Assembly (NCBI GenBank): GCA_020161615.1
Contig: JAIUPD010000001.1
Span: forward strand, 1 to 64,000
DNA length: 64,000 nucleotides
Reading direction: 5' to 3'
From: Pseudomonadota bacterium
Lineage (GTDB): Bacteria > Pseudomonadota > Alphaproteobacteria > Rhodobacterales > Rhodobacteraceae
Shown here one piece after another: positions 54,182-63,361 of the stretch. How positions within the stretch are numbered: the first letter of the stretch is position 1; each line of letters begins with the position of its first letter. The notes beneath the pieces are model-generated. The model was given only the letters and a program-made list of their open reading frames with translations, did not search any database and was not told the DNA's origin. Position numbers and translations under genes: made by a program.

Positions 54182-55765
54182 ATGACCGCATCCGAGCCCC
54201 GCGCCCATCTTCGCACGCATGAGGTTTTCAACCAGCCCGCCATCCCCGGCCGCGACCCCTGGGCCGAGGACCAGAGCCTGCGCCGCCTTCTGGGCGAGGA
54301 TCCGGGCCTTGCCGCCTTCGGCGCCGCGCTGGCCAGTGACGAGATCCGCGAGGCCGCCCGCGACGCCCAGACACAACTTCCGCAACTGCGCAGCTTCGAC
54401 CGCAACGGAAGGCGCCTCGACGAGGTGCATTTCCACCCCGGCTATCACCGGATGATGGCGCTGGGGCTGGAGGCCGGCTATGCCGCCACGGCCTGGGACG
54501 GCAGCGGCAGCCATCTGCGCCATGCGGCGATCAACTATATGCTCAGCCAGGTCGAGCCCGGCGTCTGCTGCCCGATGACCATGACCTATGCCGGGATCCC
54601 GGCGCTGAATGCCGATCCGGCGCTGGCCGCGCTCTGGCAGCCGAAGCTGGGCGCCGCGGCCTATGATCCGCGGATGATCTCGGTCGAGGGCAAGCGCGCG
54701 GCGACGCTGGGCATGGCGATGACCGAGAAGCAGGGCGGCTCGGATGTGCGGGCCAATGCGACCGTCGCCGTCAGGGATGGCGAGTTCTACCGGCTGACCG
54801 GACACAAATGGTTCTGCTCGGCGCCGATGTGCGACGGCTTCCTGACTTTGGCGCAGCTTGACGGGGCGATCACCTGCTTTCTGGTGCCGCGCTGGCTGCC
54901 GGACGGCACGCGCAACGCCTTCACCATTCTCAGGCTGAAGGACAAGCTGGGCAACAAGGCCAATGCCTCGTCCGAGATCGAATATGACGGCACGTTGGCG
55001 CATCTGCTCGGAGAACCCGGGCGCGGGGTGCAGACGATCATCGAGATGGTGCATCACACCCGGCTCGACACGGCCATCGCCCCGGCCGGGCTGATGCGCG
55101 CCGCGCTGGGCGAGGCCATGGCCTGGGCCCGGGGGCGCTCGGCCTTCCAGAAGCGGCTCATTGACCAGCCTTTGATGCGCTCGGTCCTGGCCGATCTGGG
55201 GTTGGAGGCCGAGGCGGCGCTGCTGCTGGGCCTCGATGTGGCGCGAGCCTTCGACGATCCGGCGCGGCGGCCCTATGCACGGATCGCCGTGGCGCTGGCC
55301 AAATTCGTCTCGAACAAGGCCGCGCCGGGGATGATCTATGAATGCATGGAGGCGCTGGGCGGCATGGGCTATGTCGAGGAGACGCCCCTGCCGATGCTCT
55401 ACCGCGAGGCGCCGCTCAATTCCATCTGGGAAGGGTCGGGGAATGTCATCTGCCTCGACATCCTGCGGACGCTGATGAAGGAGCCCGAGGCGGGGGCGCA
55501 GCTGACGGCGCGGCTGGAGGCGGCGCGGGGCCTGGACCCCCGCTACGACCGGGCGCTGGCCCAGCATCGCGCGCGCTGGCCGGCCCTGCCGACCGAGGCC
55601 GAGGCCCGCTGGTTCGCGGAATCGCTGGGGGTTCTGCTGACCGGGGCGGTGATGCTGGCCGAAAGCCCGCTCGCCGGGGAATGGCTGGCGACGCGGCTGG
55701 AACCTCGCGGCCGGGTGGCGGGGGCCGCCAGCATCGACGCCGAGCGAGTCCTGGCCGCGCTCTGA
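54182..55765 (+). CDS. AidB-like acyl-CoA dehydrogenase family protein
   Basis: A 527-aa flavoprotein-fold protein. THEVFNQPAIPGRDPWAEDQSLRR is the AidB N-terminal region, followed by CCPMTMTYAGIPAL, AMTEKQGGSDVRANAT (FAD contacts), HKWFCSAPMCDGFL, RGVQTIIEMVHHTRLDTAIAP and the near-C-terminal YREAPLNSIWEGSGNVICLDILR. E. coli AidB is induced by alkylation damage and shows weak isovaleryl-CoA dehydrogenase activity; the role here is uncertain. A palindromic repeat begins at its stop. Confidence 0.88.
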   Translation: MTASEPRAHLRTHEVFNQPAIPGRDPWAEDQSLRRLLGEDPGLAAFGAALASDEIREAARDAQTQLPQLRSFDRNGRRLDEVHFHPGYHRMMALGLEAGYAATAWDGSGSHLRHAAINYMLSQVEPGVCCPMTMTYAGIPALNADPALAALWQPKLGAAAYDPRMISVEGKRAATLGMAMTEKQGGSDVRANATVAVRDGEFYRLTGHKWFCSAPMCDGFLTLAQLDGAITCFLVPRWLPDGTRNAFTILRLKDKLGNKANASSEIEYDGTLAHLLGEPGRGVQTIIEMVHHTRLDTAIAPAGLMRAALGEAMAWARGRSAFQKRLIDQPLMRSVLADLGLEAEAALLLGLDVARAFDDPARRPYARIAVALAKFVSNKAAPGMIYECMEALGGMGYVEETPLPMLYREAPLNSIWEGSGNVICLDILRTLMKEPEAGAQLTARLEAARGLDPRYDRALAQHRARWPALPTEAEARWFAESLGVLLTGAVMLAESPLAGEWLATRLEPRGRVAGAASIDAERVLAAL

Positions 55766-55789
55766 GGATGGGCGGCTCGCCCATCCTAC
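55764..55789. repeat. Palindromic repeat at the aidB-like stop
   Basis: GAGGATGGGCG-GCT-CGCCCATCCTAC is a shortened relative of the GTAGGATGGGCAAT palindrome family, starting at the TGA of the aidB-like gene. It may form a transcript-end hairpin. Confidence 0.7.
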
Positions 55790-55825
55790 GGCCGGGCACC
55801 CGTGGGGTTCGCGCTTGCACGCCCC

Positions 55826-55919
55826 GTAGGGTGGGATTTCATCCCACCCCGCGCCTACCTGTAGGGTGGGATTTCATCCCACTTCGCACCAACCTGTAGG
55901 GTGGGATTTCATCCCACCG
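55826..55919. repeat. Three tandem copies of GTAGGGTGGGATTTCATCCCAC
   Basis: Copies begin at 55826, 55861 and 55896, exactly 35 bp apart, each a GTGGGAT/ATCCCAC hairpin preceded by GTAGG. The intervening sequences differ slightly. They lie between the aidB-like gene and a convergent membrane-protein gene. Confidence 0.85.
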
Positions 55920-55930
55920 GGCGGCCTCTC

Positions 55931-56299
55931 TCAGAAATGCGCCTTTTCCTCGTCCGGCCGCCCGGCAGCGATGGCCAGCAGCCCGGCCACGGCGCAAAAG
56001 CCGATCGGGAACATGGTGAAGACGCCGAAACCGAAGGCCGCATACATCAGCCCGGCCGAGGCCAGCAGCATGATCCCGCCCCACAGCGCCCTTGCCCGGG
56101 CCATGGCGCCTCCGGCGATGGCCAAGAGCGGCGCTGCGAAACTCGCCAGCCGCACCAGGCTTGCGTCATCGACCACGCCGAAAGCCTGCGCCACCTCGAC
56201 ATGCGTCTCGGTCAGCACGGTGTAGCCGTAGCCGAAGAAGCCCACCACCATGGCGATCAGCCCGCCGACGATCCCCAGCACCAGAGCCGCGTTGCGCAT
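55931..56299 (-). CDS. Small four-helix membrane protein of unknown function
   Basis: A 122-aa protein with about four hydrophobic segments (ALVLGIVGGLIAMVVGFFGYGYTVL, LVRLASFAAPLLAIAGGAMARA, LWGGIMLLASAGLMYAAFGFGVF, FPIGFCAVAGLLAIAAG) and a charged tail DEEKAHF. The start MRN is at 56299. No family is assigned. It faces the tandem repeats at its 3' end. Confidence 0.7.
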   Translation of the reverse strand: MRNAALVLGIVGGLIAMVVGFFGYGYTVLTETHVEVAQAFGVVDDASLVRLASFAAPLLAIAGGAMARARALWGGIMLLASAGLMYAAFGFGVFTMFPIGFCAVAGLLAIAAGRPDEEKAHF

Positions 56300-56380
56300 A
56301 TTGGTCCTTCCCGGGCGGCCCGATGCCGCAAGCCTTGCAGATAGGGGCGGGGGCGGGCCGCGATCAAGGGCCGGGGCGGC

Positions 56381-57247
56381 TCAGAACCCGATCCGTGCCA
56401 CCACGCCCGCGTGATCCGAGCCCAGTCCCGGCCGGATCTCGGTGCTGCCTTGCCCGCTGGTCAGCACATGGTCGATGGGCCAGCCCAGGCCCCAGACGCG
56501 GATCGTCGGCCGCATCGGCCCGATCCGTCGCGCGCCCGCCGCCGCGCCCAGCGCCCGGATCGCGTAACCCCAGGGGACCATGTTGAAATCGCCGCCGATC
56601 ACCACCCGGCCCTGCATCGGCGCGAGCTGCGGAGCGATGGCGCGTACCGTGGCACCCTGGGCATAGGGCCAGGGCCAGGACAGATGGATCGACGCCGCCC
56701 AGACCGGCCCGAAGGGCGCCGCGACCTGCATCGCGGCCATCCCGCGCATCGGCGAGCATTGCACCGCATCGCCCGGCCAGCGCGACAGGACCGCGATCCC
56801 GCTCCACGAGGAGAAGCGGCACAGATGCTGGTGGGGATAGACCTCGCGCAGCAGGTCAAGGATCCCGGCATTGGTATCGCTCACCTCCTGCAGCAGAACC
56901 ACATCGGCGCCCGAGTTCAGGATATCCGCGGCCAGGGGCGCGGGATCGGCGAGCGAGGCCAGCAGGTTCTTGCTGTAGAGCGTCAGATCGACCCGCGCCG
57001 GGACCTCTGCGCCGCGCATCGCCCCCAGGATCATCGGCGCCGAGGCGCCCAACGCCAGGATCAGCGCCAGCGCGCCGATCCGCCGCGCGCCCGCCAGCCC
57101 GGCGGCCAGCGCGCCCACCACCATCGCCCCGGCCCAGAACGGCCGGAACACCGCCAGCGTATCCCCCGCCGGGTGGAATGGACCAAGGAAACTCGCCGCC
57201 AGCATCAGGCCGGACAGCAGGGTCAGGATCAGGAATAATCGTCTCAC
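56381..57247 (-). CDS. Membrane-anchored endonuclease/exonuclease/phosphatase family protein
   Basis: A 288-aa protein. Residues 1-80 contain about three hydrophobic segments, and the rest is an EEP domain: LTLYSKNLLASLADPAPLAADILNSGADVVLLQEVSD (metal-binding Glu), WAASIHLSWPWP (His), GRVVIGGDFNMVPW (Asp/Asn) and GLGSDHAGVVARIGF (Asp-His pair). Substrates of this family range from DNA to phospholipid headgroups; none can be chosen here. A membrane anchor suggests an extracytoplasmic catalytic domain. Confidence 0.85.
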   Translation of the reverse strand: MRRLFLILTLLSGLMLAASFLGPFHPAGDTLAVFRPFWAGAMVVGALAAGLAGARRIGALALILALGASAPMILGAMRGAEVPARVDLTLYSKNLLASLADPAPLAADILNSGADVVLLQEVSDTNAGILDLLREVYPHQHLCRFSSWSGIAVLSRWPGDAVQCSPMRGMAAMQVAAPFGPVWAASIHLSWPWPYAQGATVRAIAPQLAPMQGRVVIGGDFNMVPWGYAIRALGAAAGARRIGPMRPTIRVWGLGWPIDHVLTSGQGSTEIRPGLGSDHAGVVARIGF

Positions 57248-57337
57248 CGGGGGCTCCCGCAGGCTGCGGCCGGGCTAAACGCCTCGTCCCCCGGGGGCAA
57301 CGCACGAAATTGCGATGCCCCCCGCCATCGGCGGAAA

Positions 57338-57904
57338 TCAGTCCTTGGCGCGCTCGTAATAGCTGTTGTCGGCGGTGTTGATGACGATCCGCGTCTCCAC
57401 CCCGATATGCGGCGGCACCATCACGCGCACACCGATGTTGGTCATCGCCGGCTTGTAGCTGGACGAGGCCGTCTGCCCCTTCACCACCGGCTCGGTCTCG
57501 GTCACCTCGACGGTGATGCGGGCGGGCAGCTCGATGGAGATTGGCACCGACTCGAAGGTCTGCAGATAGACCCGCATCCCCGGCTCCAGGAAGGGCGCGG
57601 CATCGCCCACCACATCGGCGGTCGCGGTGACCTGCTCGAAGCTTTCGGGGTTCATGAAGTGATAGCCCTCGCCATCCTCATAGAGGAAGTCGTATTCCCG
57701 CTCGTCCACATCGGCCTTTTCGACCTGCTCGGTGGTCTTCCAGCGCTCGGTCGTCTTCACCCCGTCCGAGATGCGGCGCATATCGACCGAGGTGGTGGGC
57801 GTGCCCTTGCCGGGGTGGAAGTTCTCGGCCTTGAGCACGACGTAGAGCTGGCCGTTCATGTCGACGACGTTGCCCTTGCGAAGAGAGGAAGCAATGACTT
57901 TCAC
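57338..57904 (-). CDS. efp: Elongation factor P
   Basis: A 188-aa translation factor that relieves ribosome stalling at polyproline. [45 protein letters not shown] carries the modified loop HPGKG with Lys33 at the position of E. coli Lys34. The OB domains follow, and the C-terminus [16 protein letters not shown]-like end is standard. It is divergent from epmA, which would modify Lys33. Confidence 0.97.
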   Translation of the reverse strand: MKVIASSLRKGNVVDMNGQLYVVLKAENFHPGKGTPTTSVDMRRISDGVKTTERWKTTEQVEKADVDEREYDFLYEDGEGYHFMNPESFEQVTATADVVGDAAPFLEPGMRVYLQTFESVPISIELPARITVEVTETEPVVKGQTASSSYKPAMTNIGVRVMVPPHIGVETRIVINTADNSYYERAKD

Positions 57905-58001
57905 GGGTGGTTCCTTGTGGAGGGCCGCAGAGCGGATTATGCGCGGATTGCCCCGGCCCTAGCCGAAACCGAAACGGATTTCCAGTGAAGAGGTGCCCAG
58001 A

Positions 58002-59030
58002 ATGAGCGAAACCCCCTGGTGGCACCCCGCCCGGCACGAGGACCGGCGCCCGATCCTCCTGGCTCGCAACCGCATCCAGGGGGCGATTCGCGGCTTTCTG
58101 GCCGCGCAGGATTTCATCGAGGTCGATCCCGCCGCGTTGGCCGTCAGCCCGGGGAACGAGGCGCATCTGCACGCCTTCGCCACCGAGGCCATCGGCAATG
58201 ATGGCGCGGCGCGGCGGATGTACCTGCACACCTCGCCCGAATTCGCGTTGAAGAAGCTGCTGGCAGCGGGCGAACGGCGCATCGCCTCTTTCGCCCATGT
58301 CTGGCGCAACCGTGAGCGGGGGCCGAGGCACGCACCCGAATTCACCATGCTGGAATGGTATCGCGCGGGCGAGGATTACGCGGTCCTGATGGCGGACGTG
58401 GCCGAGATGGCGCGGCTGGCGTGTCAGGCGGCGGGAACGCCCGTGCTGCGCTTTGGCGATCTGACCTGCGATCCGTTCCAGCCCTTTGAACGGCTTTCCG
58501 TGGCAGAGGCATTCCAGCGTTACGCGGGCGTCGATCTGCTGGCGACACTGGCCGGGGCGGAGCCCGATACGGCGGCTTTGCGCGCGCAAGCCCAAGGCTT
58601 GCAGATGGCGGCGGATGACGGCTGGTCCGACATCTTCTCGCGCCTTCTTTCCGAACGGGTCGAGCCGCATCTGGGGCAGGGGCGGCTCACGGTGCTGGAC
58701 CGCTATCCGTCCTGCGAGGCGGCGCTGGCCCGGACCTGCGCCGATGACCGGCGCGAGGCCGAGCGGTTCGAGGTCTATGCCTGCGGGGTGGAACTGGCCA
58801 ATGGCTTCGGCGAACTCACCGACCCCGCCGAACAGCGCCGCCGCTTCGAGATCGAGATGGACGAGAAAGCCCGTGTCTATGGCGAGCGCTATCCTCTGGA
58901 CGAGGATTTCCTGGCCGCGCTGGCCCTGATGCCCGAGGCGTCCGGCATCGCGCTGGGCTTCGACCGGCTGGTGATGCTGGCCACCGCCGCCCCGCATATC
59001 GACGCGGTGCAATGGGTGCCGGTGGGGTGA
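58002..59030 (+). CDS. epmA: EF-P beta-lysylation ligase EpmA
   Basis: A 342-aa class II lysyl-tRNA-synthetase-like enzyme lacking the anticodon domain; it attaches (R)-beta-lysine to EF-P. ILLARNRIQGAIRGFLAAQDFIEVDPAAL, MYLHTSPEFALKKLLAAGERRIASFAHVWRNRERGPRHAPEFTMLEWYRAGEDY (motif 2) and SGIALGFDRLVMLATAA (motif 3) are diagnostic. ATG 58002 has AGAGG upstream; GTG 57993 is an alternative. The 2,3-aminomutase EpmB is not in the window. It lies head to head with efp. Confidence 0.93.
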   Translation: MSETPWWHPARHEDRRPILLARNRIQGAIRGFLAAQDFIEVDPAALAVSPGNEAHLHAFATEAIGNDGAARRMYLHTSPEFALKKLLAAGERRIASFAHVWRNRERGPRHAPEFTMLEWYRAGEDYAVLMADVAEMARLACQAAGTPVLRFGDLTCDPFQPFERLSVAEAFQRYAGVDLLATLAGAEPDTAALRAQAQGLQMAADDGWSDIFSRLLSERVEPHLGQGRLTVLDRYPSCEAALARTCADDRREAERFEVYACGVELANGFGELTDPAEQRRRFEIEMDEKARVYGERYPLDEDFLAALALMPEASGIALGFDRLVMLATAAPHIDAVQWVPVG

Positions 59031-59033
59031 GGG

Positions 59034-59061
59034 GTAGGATGGGCAATATTGCCCATCCTAC
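59034..59061. repeat. Dispersed 28-bp perfect palindrome (copy 3)
   Basis: The sequence is identical to 19094-19121 (half-site GTAGGATGGGCAAT). It lies between the convergent ends of epmA and a secreted-protein gene, consistent with a bidirectional transcript-end hairpin. Confidence 0.85.
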
Positions 59062-59070
59062 GGGGCCCGC

Positions 59071-59979
59071 TCAGCGTGCGGCGCAGATCGTGGCGCGGGC
59101 GTTCGACCAGCAGCCCCCCGCACCCATCCGGAAATCCTCGCCCAGGGGCGCCTGCGCATGGGTCGCGCCCGGTTCGGCGTTCCAATAGGCCCAGCCGATG
59201 CCATTGCCCTGCGGCTCCAGCGTGGCGAAATAATCGGGCAGCGGGCTTTCGCGGTCGGTGTTGATCCAGAACGTGCCGCTGCCGTCGTTCTGCATCCAGA
59301 TCGGGCAATCGCCGCGGCGGTCGATATAGGTGCGCCCATCCACCACCAGCCGGCAGCTGCCGCGGATCACCGAGGGCGCGTCCGGGCTGGCGTCGGGCGT
59401 GACGGGGTTCTCGACGCTGCCGGGCATGGCGCAGGCCAGCGTTGCCTGCATTGCCCGGCTGGAGCCCCGCAGCGTATGGCTGGCCACCTGCGGGCCATCG
59501 ACCTCATAGGCGAAATGCACGCTCGAGGCATTGGCGAAGAGGTCGAGCATCGGATCCGGCAAGTCGTTCGGCGTGCGGTAATTGCGCCAGCCCAGCCCGC
59601 TCTCATCGCTTTCCAGCGGCAGAACAAAGCTCCGCGCCTCGGCACGGTTGTCGTCGAACCAGATCGTCACCGACAGGGGGGCGTCGCTGGCCGCCGTCGC
59701 ATAGCCGATGAACCCGATGGCGGTCTGGTCGTGCCGCGCCTCGAAGCGCAGGCCCTCTTCTGAACCGCTGAAGCGGTAGGCGGTGCAGGACAAGGGCTGC
59801 GCCTCGGGCCCGGTCCGGTGCAGCGACCACTCGCCGATCTGGCCGAGATCGCTGACGGCCGTCGCGGCGGGCGTGTCTGTCTTGCCGGACTGCTTGCCGG
59901 ACTGGGCGGCCAGCGGCCCTGCGGCAAGGGATGTGATAATCAAGGCAGGGACGAGAAGGGAGCGGCAAGGCAACGGCAT
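59071..59979 (-). CDS. Secreted protein of unknown function
   Basis: A 302-aa protein with signal peptide MPLPCRSLLVPALIITSLAAGPLAAQ. ATG 59979 is chosen to start that peptide although the frame opens at 60051. The mature part has several cysteines (LSCTAYRF, LACAMPG, SCRLVVDG, GDCPIWM, GGCWSN, TICAAR) likely forming disulfides, and two sections resembling exported-protein repeats. I recognise no family. Confidence 0.65.
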   Translation of the reverse strand: MPLPCRSLLVPALIITSLAAGPLAAQSGKQSGKTDTPAATAVSDLGQIGEWSLHRTGPEAQPLSCTAYRFSGSEEGLRFEARHDQTAIGFIGYATAASDAPLSVTIWFDDNRAEARSFVLPLESDESGLGWRNYRTPNDLPDPMLDLFANASSVHFAYEVDGPQVASHTLRGSSRAMQATLACAMPGSVENPVTPDASPDAPSVIRGSCRLVVDGRTYIDRRGDCPIWMQNDGSGTFWINTDRESPLPDYFATLEPQGNGIGWAYWNAEPGATHAQAPLGEDFRMGAGGCWSNARATICAAR

Positions 59980-60113
59980 CGCAAGGTCCTGAAGCGGGGG
60001 CATCCATCGCGCAGGACGCGCGCCCTCCGGCCGATTGTCAATCGGCTCCATACGCCGCAGGGTGCGGAATTATCCTTTTTCATCCGCTGGTTGTGCTGCG
60101 AATCGCCCGCTGC

Positions 60114-60467
60114 CTAAACCTCGCCCAGCCCCGCTTGCGGCAGGAGGGTCGCGATCTTGTAGAGCAGGTTCCGTGCGGCACGCTGGCGGGGATGCGCCGG
60201 GTCGTCGGCGAAGGCGCGCAGCGCCTCGCCCAGCACCGCCGCCTCGTCCGGGGTCAGCGTCGTCGGCGGCAGCACCAGCGGCGTGCGCAGGATGTATCCA
60301 AGGCCCCGCTCGCCCTCGACCGGGATCCCGGTCGCCGCCATCATCGCCATGTCGCGCCAGATGGTGCGGGTCGAAACGCCCATCGCCTGCGCCAGTTCGG
60401 CGGCCGTATGCAGCCGCCCGTCGCGCAGCACCTGCACCAGATCATAGAGCCTTTGGTCGCGGTTCAT
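60114..60467 (-). CDS. Short YafY-type helix-turn-helix regulator lacking a WYL domain
   Basis: A 117-aa regulator. [56 protein letters not shown] is the winged helix common to YafY/WYL-type regulators; the remaining 55 residues ([22 protein letters not shown]...) are only the linker helices, with no WYL ligand domain after them. GGAGG precedes ATG 60467. A dyad just upstream suggests autoregulation. Whether it is naturally short or a truncation cannot be told; the stop is clean. Confidence 0.8.
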   Translation of the reverse strand: MNRDQRLYDLVQVLRDGRLHTAAELAQAMGVSTRTIWRDMAMMAATGIPVEGERGLGYILRTPLVLPPTTLTPDEAAVLGEALRAFADDPAHPRQRAARNLLYKIATLLPQAGLGEV

Positions 60468-60479
60468 CCGGGCCTCCAA

Positions 60480-60497
60480 CTGACAAAATACTGTCAG
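60480..60497. promoter_or_regulatory. CTGACA-N6-TGTCAG dyad before the YafY-type regulator
   Basis: CTGACA (60480-60485) and TGTCAG (60492-60497) are exact inverted copies 13 bp before the regulator ATG. TGACA/TGTCA half-sites are typical of YafY-family operators. It may also affect the divergent tat genes 120 bp away. Confidence 0.5.
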
Positions 60498-60619
60498 GAG
60501 ACCGCCTCCGCCACCCCCCGTGGCCCCGGAATCGGTCTATGATCGCCGGACGCGCCGGATTATTTCAGGGGCAAGGGCGCCCCCGGGACAGGATGGCGCC
60601 GGACCTGAAGGAGAGAGCC

Positions 60620-60850
60620 ATGCTCAACAACATCGGCCCCGTGGGCCTTATCCTGATTGCCGCCGTCGTGCTCGTCCTCTTCGGGCGCGGCAAGGTCTCC
60701 AGCCTGATGGGCGAAGTCGGCAAGGGCATCACCGCCTTCCGCCGCGGCGTCAAGGACGGCTCGGAAGAGATCGAGAACCAGCGCAACGCCGAGGCCGCCG
60801 ATCAGGCCCGCGACGTGACGCCCCAGCCGGCCGAGCGCGACCGCGCCTGA
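60620..60850 (+). CDS. tatA: Twin-arginine translocase subunit TatA
   Basis: A 76-aa protein: short N-terminus, one membrane helix ([25 protein letters not shown]) with the FGRGK hinge, an amphipathic helix ([16 protein letters not shown]) and an acidic tail. It forms the size-variable pore part for folded-protein export. ATG 60620 follows GAAGGAGAGAG. tatB follows after 33 bp. Confidence 0.95.
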   Translation: MLNNIGPVGLILIAAVVLVLFGRGKVSSLMGEVGKGITAFRRGVKDGSEEIENQRNAEAADQARDVTPQPAERDRA

Positions 60851-60883
60851 TCTTCCCTAGCGCTCAAAGCCAAGGAGCGGCTC

Positions 60884-61522
60884 ATGTTCGACATCGGCTG
60901 GTCGGAAATGCTGGTCGTCGGCGTCGTGGCGCTGATCGTGGTGGGTCCCAAGGACCTGCCCAAGATGTTCCACACGATCGGCGAGATGACCGGCAAGGCC
61001 CGGGGCATGGCGCGCGAATTCCAGCGCGCGATGGATGCCGCGGCCAAGGAAACCGGCGTCAGCGGGGCGGTGAAGGATTTCAAGCGCGCCGCCTCGGGGC
61101 AGAGCATCCGCGATACCGTCAAGGAAGCCGCCGGTTTCGACGACATCGAAAAGGACTTTCGCGACATCGGCCATGACAAGCCGGCCGTGCGCAGCCCCGG
61201 TACCAAGGCCGGCCCGGCAATGCCGCCCAAGTCGGCCGAAGTTTCGCCGGTCGCCATCGAGGACGAGTTCGACGAGGCCGAGGCCGACGAGATCGCGGCG
61301 CAGGACCTCGCCCGCCGCAATGCCGAAATCTCGCAGACCGAGGCGCAGCGCCTGAAGAAGCAGAAACAGGCCGAGGCCGCGCGCCAGAAGGCCGCCGCGA
61401 TCCGCGCCGCCAAGGAGGCTGAGGCCGCCGAAGCCGAGGCCGAACGCTGGCGCCCCGATCCCCGCGCGGACGAAGGGCGGCCCGCCGCCTCGACCAAGCC
61501 CCAACCCGATCCCGAAGGCTGA
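60884..61522 (+). CDS. tatB: Twin-arginine translocase subunit TatB
   Basis: A 212-aa protein. [51 protein letters not shown] is the TatB membrane helix and amphipathic helix with the VGPKDLP hinge. The tail is long, charged and Ala/Glu-rich. TatB binds signal peptides with TatC. Nine bp separate it from tatC. Confidence 0.95.
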   Translation: MFDIGWSEMLVVGVVALIVVGPKDLPKMFHTIGEMTGKARGMAREFQRAMDAAAKETGVSGAVKDFKRAASGQSIRDTVKEAAGFDDIEKDFRDIGHDKPAVRSPGTKAGPAMPPKSAEVSPVAIEDEFDEAEADEIAAQDLARRNAEISQTEAQRLKKQKQAEAARQKAAAIRAAKEAEAAEAEAERWRPDPRADEGRPAASTKPQPDPEG

Positions 61523-61530
61523 GCCCCGTC

Positions 61531-62433
61531 ATGGTCGCCAAACCCAAAGCCGCGGATGCAATCGACGACAGTTCCGCCCCGCTGATCGAACATCTTGCGG
61601 AACTCCGCAACCGGATCATCAAGTCGCTCGCTGCCTTCATCGTGGCGATGACCCTGTGCTTCACGGTCTGGAACCCGATCTTCAACTTCCTGACCCGGCC
61701 GCTTTGCGACGCGCTGGAAAGCCAGGGCCAGGAATGCAACCTGATCCTGATCCAGTTGCAGGAAGGGTTCTTCGTCGCCGTCAACATCGCCATGCTGGGC
61801 GGCTTCGTGTTGGCCTTCCCGGTGATCGGCTATCAGCTCTGGCGCTTTGTCGCCCCGGGCCTCTACAAATCCGAGAAGAACGCGTTTCTACCCTTCCTCA
61901 TCGCCTCGCCAGTGATGTTCTTCCTGGGCGCGGCCTTCGCCTATTACGTCATCATGCCGATGGGCTATACCTTCTTCCTGGGCTTCCAGCAGATCGCCAT
62001 GGACCCGGTGACAGGCGCCGTCACCGGTGCGCCGGGAACCGACGGCTTGCCCGTCACGCCGGAAGGGGCCATCGAATCCCTGCAGCACGCGGGCATCGCC
62101 TTCCAGGGCTCGGTCAACGAATATCTGTCGCTGGCCACGAAGTTCATCATCGCCTTCGGCCTCTGCTTCCAGCTGCCCGTCCTGCTCACGCTGATGGGCA
62201 AGGCCGGGCTCGTCTCGGCCCAGGCGCTGAGGAACGGGCGCAAATGGGCGATCGTCGGCATCCTGGTGCTGGCCGCGCTCGCCACGCCGCCCGATGTCAT
62301 CTCGCAGATCGTGCTCTTCTCGGTGGTCTATTCGCTCTATGAGATTTCGGTGATCCTGGTCGCCCGGGTCGAACGCAAGCGCAACGCCGATCTGATGGCC
62401 GAGGGCCTGTTGGACCCCGAAGACCTGGAATAA
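61531..62433 (+). CDS. tatC: Twin-arginine translocase subunit TatC
   Basis: A 300-aa, six-helix receptor for twin-arginine signals. [20 protein letters not shown] is the N-terminal cytoplasmic motif including the LxELRxR element; [41 protein letters not shown] and [23 protein letters not shown] are TM1-TM4 signatures, with [27 protein letters not shown] at the end. An insertion of about 25 residues ([25 protein letters not shown]) lies in the second periplasmic loop. Confidence 0.96.
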   Translation: MVAKPKAADAIDDSSAPLIEHLAELRNRIIKSLAAFIVAMTLCFTVWNPIFNFLTRPLCDALESQGQECNLILIQLQEGFFVAVNIAMLGGFVLAFPVIGYQLWRFVAPGLYKSEKNAFLPFLIASPVMFFLGAAFAYYVIMPMGYTFFLGFQQIAMDPVTGAVTGAPGTDGLPVTPEGAIESLQHAGIAFQGSVNEYLSLATKFIIAFGLCFQLPVLLTLMGKAGLVSAQALRNGRKWAIVGILVLAALATPPDVISQIVLFSVVYSLYEISVILVARVERKRNADLMAEGLLDPEDLE

Positions 62434-62443
62434 CCGCGACCCC

Positions 62444-63286
62444 ATGAGTGACCCGATCCTGACCCGCATCGCCGAGGCGCTGGAGCGCCTCAGCCCGCCC
62501 CCCGCCGAGGCGCCCGATTTCACGGCCGCCGATGCCTTCGTCTGGCATACCGAGCCCGACCGGCTGGAGCCGGTGACCAAAGTGAGCCGCGTGCCGCTGG
62601 CGCTGCTGCAGGGTATTGGCCGGGTGCAGGGGATCCTTCTGGAAAACACCCTGCAATTCGCGCGCGGCTTCGGGGCGAACAACGCGCTCCTCTGGGGCGC
62701 ACGCGGGATGGGCAAGTCGTCGCTGGTCAAGGCGGTGCATGCCGAGGTTCTGGCCCAGGGCCTGCCCTGCACCCTGGTCGAGATCCAGCGCGAGGATCTG
62801 CCCTCGGTCGGGCGGCTGCTGAACCACCTGCGGGCGGCGCCCGAGCGGCGGTTCGTCCTCTTCTGCGACGACCTCAGCTTTTCGCACGACGATACGCATT
62901 ACAAATCGCTGAAGGCGGTGCTGGACGGCGGGATCGAGGGGCGGCCCTCGAACGTCATCCTCTACGCCACCTCGAACCGCCGCCACCTGATGCCCCGCGA
63001 CATGATCGAGAACGAGCGGTCCACGGCCATTTCGCCCTCCGAGGCGGTCGAGGAAAAGGTCTCGCTGTCCGACCGGTTCGGCCTCTGGCTGGGTTTCCAC
63101 CCCTGCACACAGGACGAATATCTGGCGATGATCGACGGCTATGTCGGCGCCTATGGGCTCAACGTGGACCCGGCGGTCCTGCGCGCCGAGGCCATCGAAT
63201 GGCAGGCGACGCGGGGCGGACGCTCGGGCCGGGTGGCCTGGCAGTTCTTCTGCGATCTGGCGGGGCGCATGGGCAAGGCGATCTGA
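62444..63286 (+). CDS. DUF815 family AAA+ ATPase
   Basis: A 280-aa ATPase. NNALLWGARGMGKSSLVKAVHAE is the Walker A loop and RRFVLFCDDLSFSHDDTHYKSLKAVLDGGIEGRPSNVILYATSNRRHL gives Walker B and sensor 1; the family arginine-rich region follows (MIENERSTAISPSEAVEEKVSLSDRFGLWLGF). Its function is not established. It starts 10 bp after tatC and is probably cotranscribed. Confidence 0.9.
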   Translation: MSDPILTRIAEALERLSPPPAEAPDFTAADAFVWHTEPDRLEPVTKVSRVPLALLQGIGRVQGILLENTLQFARGFGANNALLWGARGMGKSSLVKAVHAEVLAQGLPCTLVEIQREDLPSVGRLLNHLRAAPERRFVLFCDDLSFSHDDTHYKSLKAVLDGGIEGRPSNVILYATSNRRHLMPRDMIENERSTAISPSEAVEEKVSLSDRFGLWLGFHPCTQDEYLAMIDGYVGAYGLNVDPAVLRAEAIEWQATRGGRSGRVAWQFFCDLAGRMGKAI

Positions 63287-63293
63287 ACCGCCC

Positions 63294-63355
63294 TGCATGG
63301 TGGGTTGAAAACCCACCCTACGGGGGCTGTCGGGTGGGTTTTCAACCCACCTTGG
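63294..63355. repeat. Pair of GGTGGGTT hairpins between convergent genes
   Basis: ATGGTGGGTTGAAAACCCACC (63295-63316 region) and GGGTGGGTTTTCAACCCACC (63334-63353) are two hairpins related in reverse orientation, joined by CTACGGGGGCTGTC. They belong to the same family of GTGGG-type palindromes as at 55826 and separate the ends of the DUF815 and DUF1499 genes. Confidence 0.8.
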
Positions 63356-63361
63356 CGCCCC

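Noticed and set aside
55826-55919. CRISPR-like array
   Set aside because: There are only three repeats with 13-bp spacers that resemble one another, no cas genes, and each repeat is a hairpin of the dispersed REP-like type.
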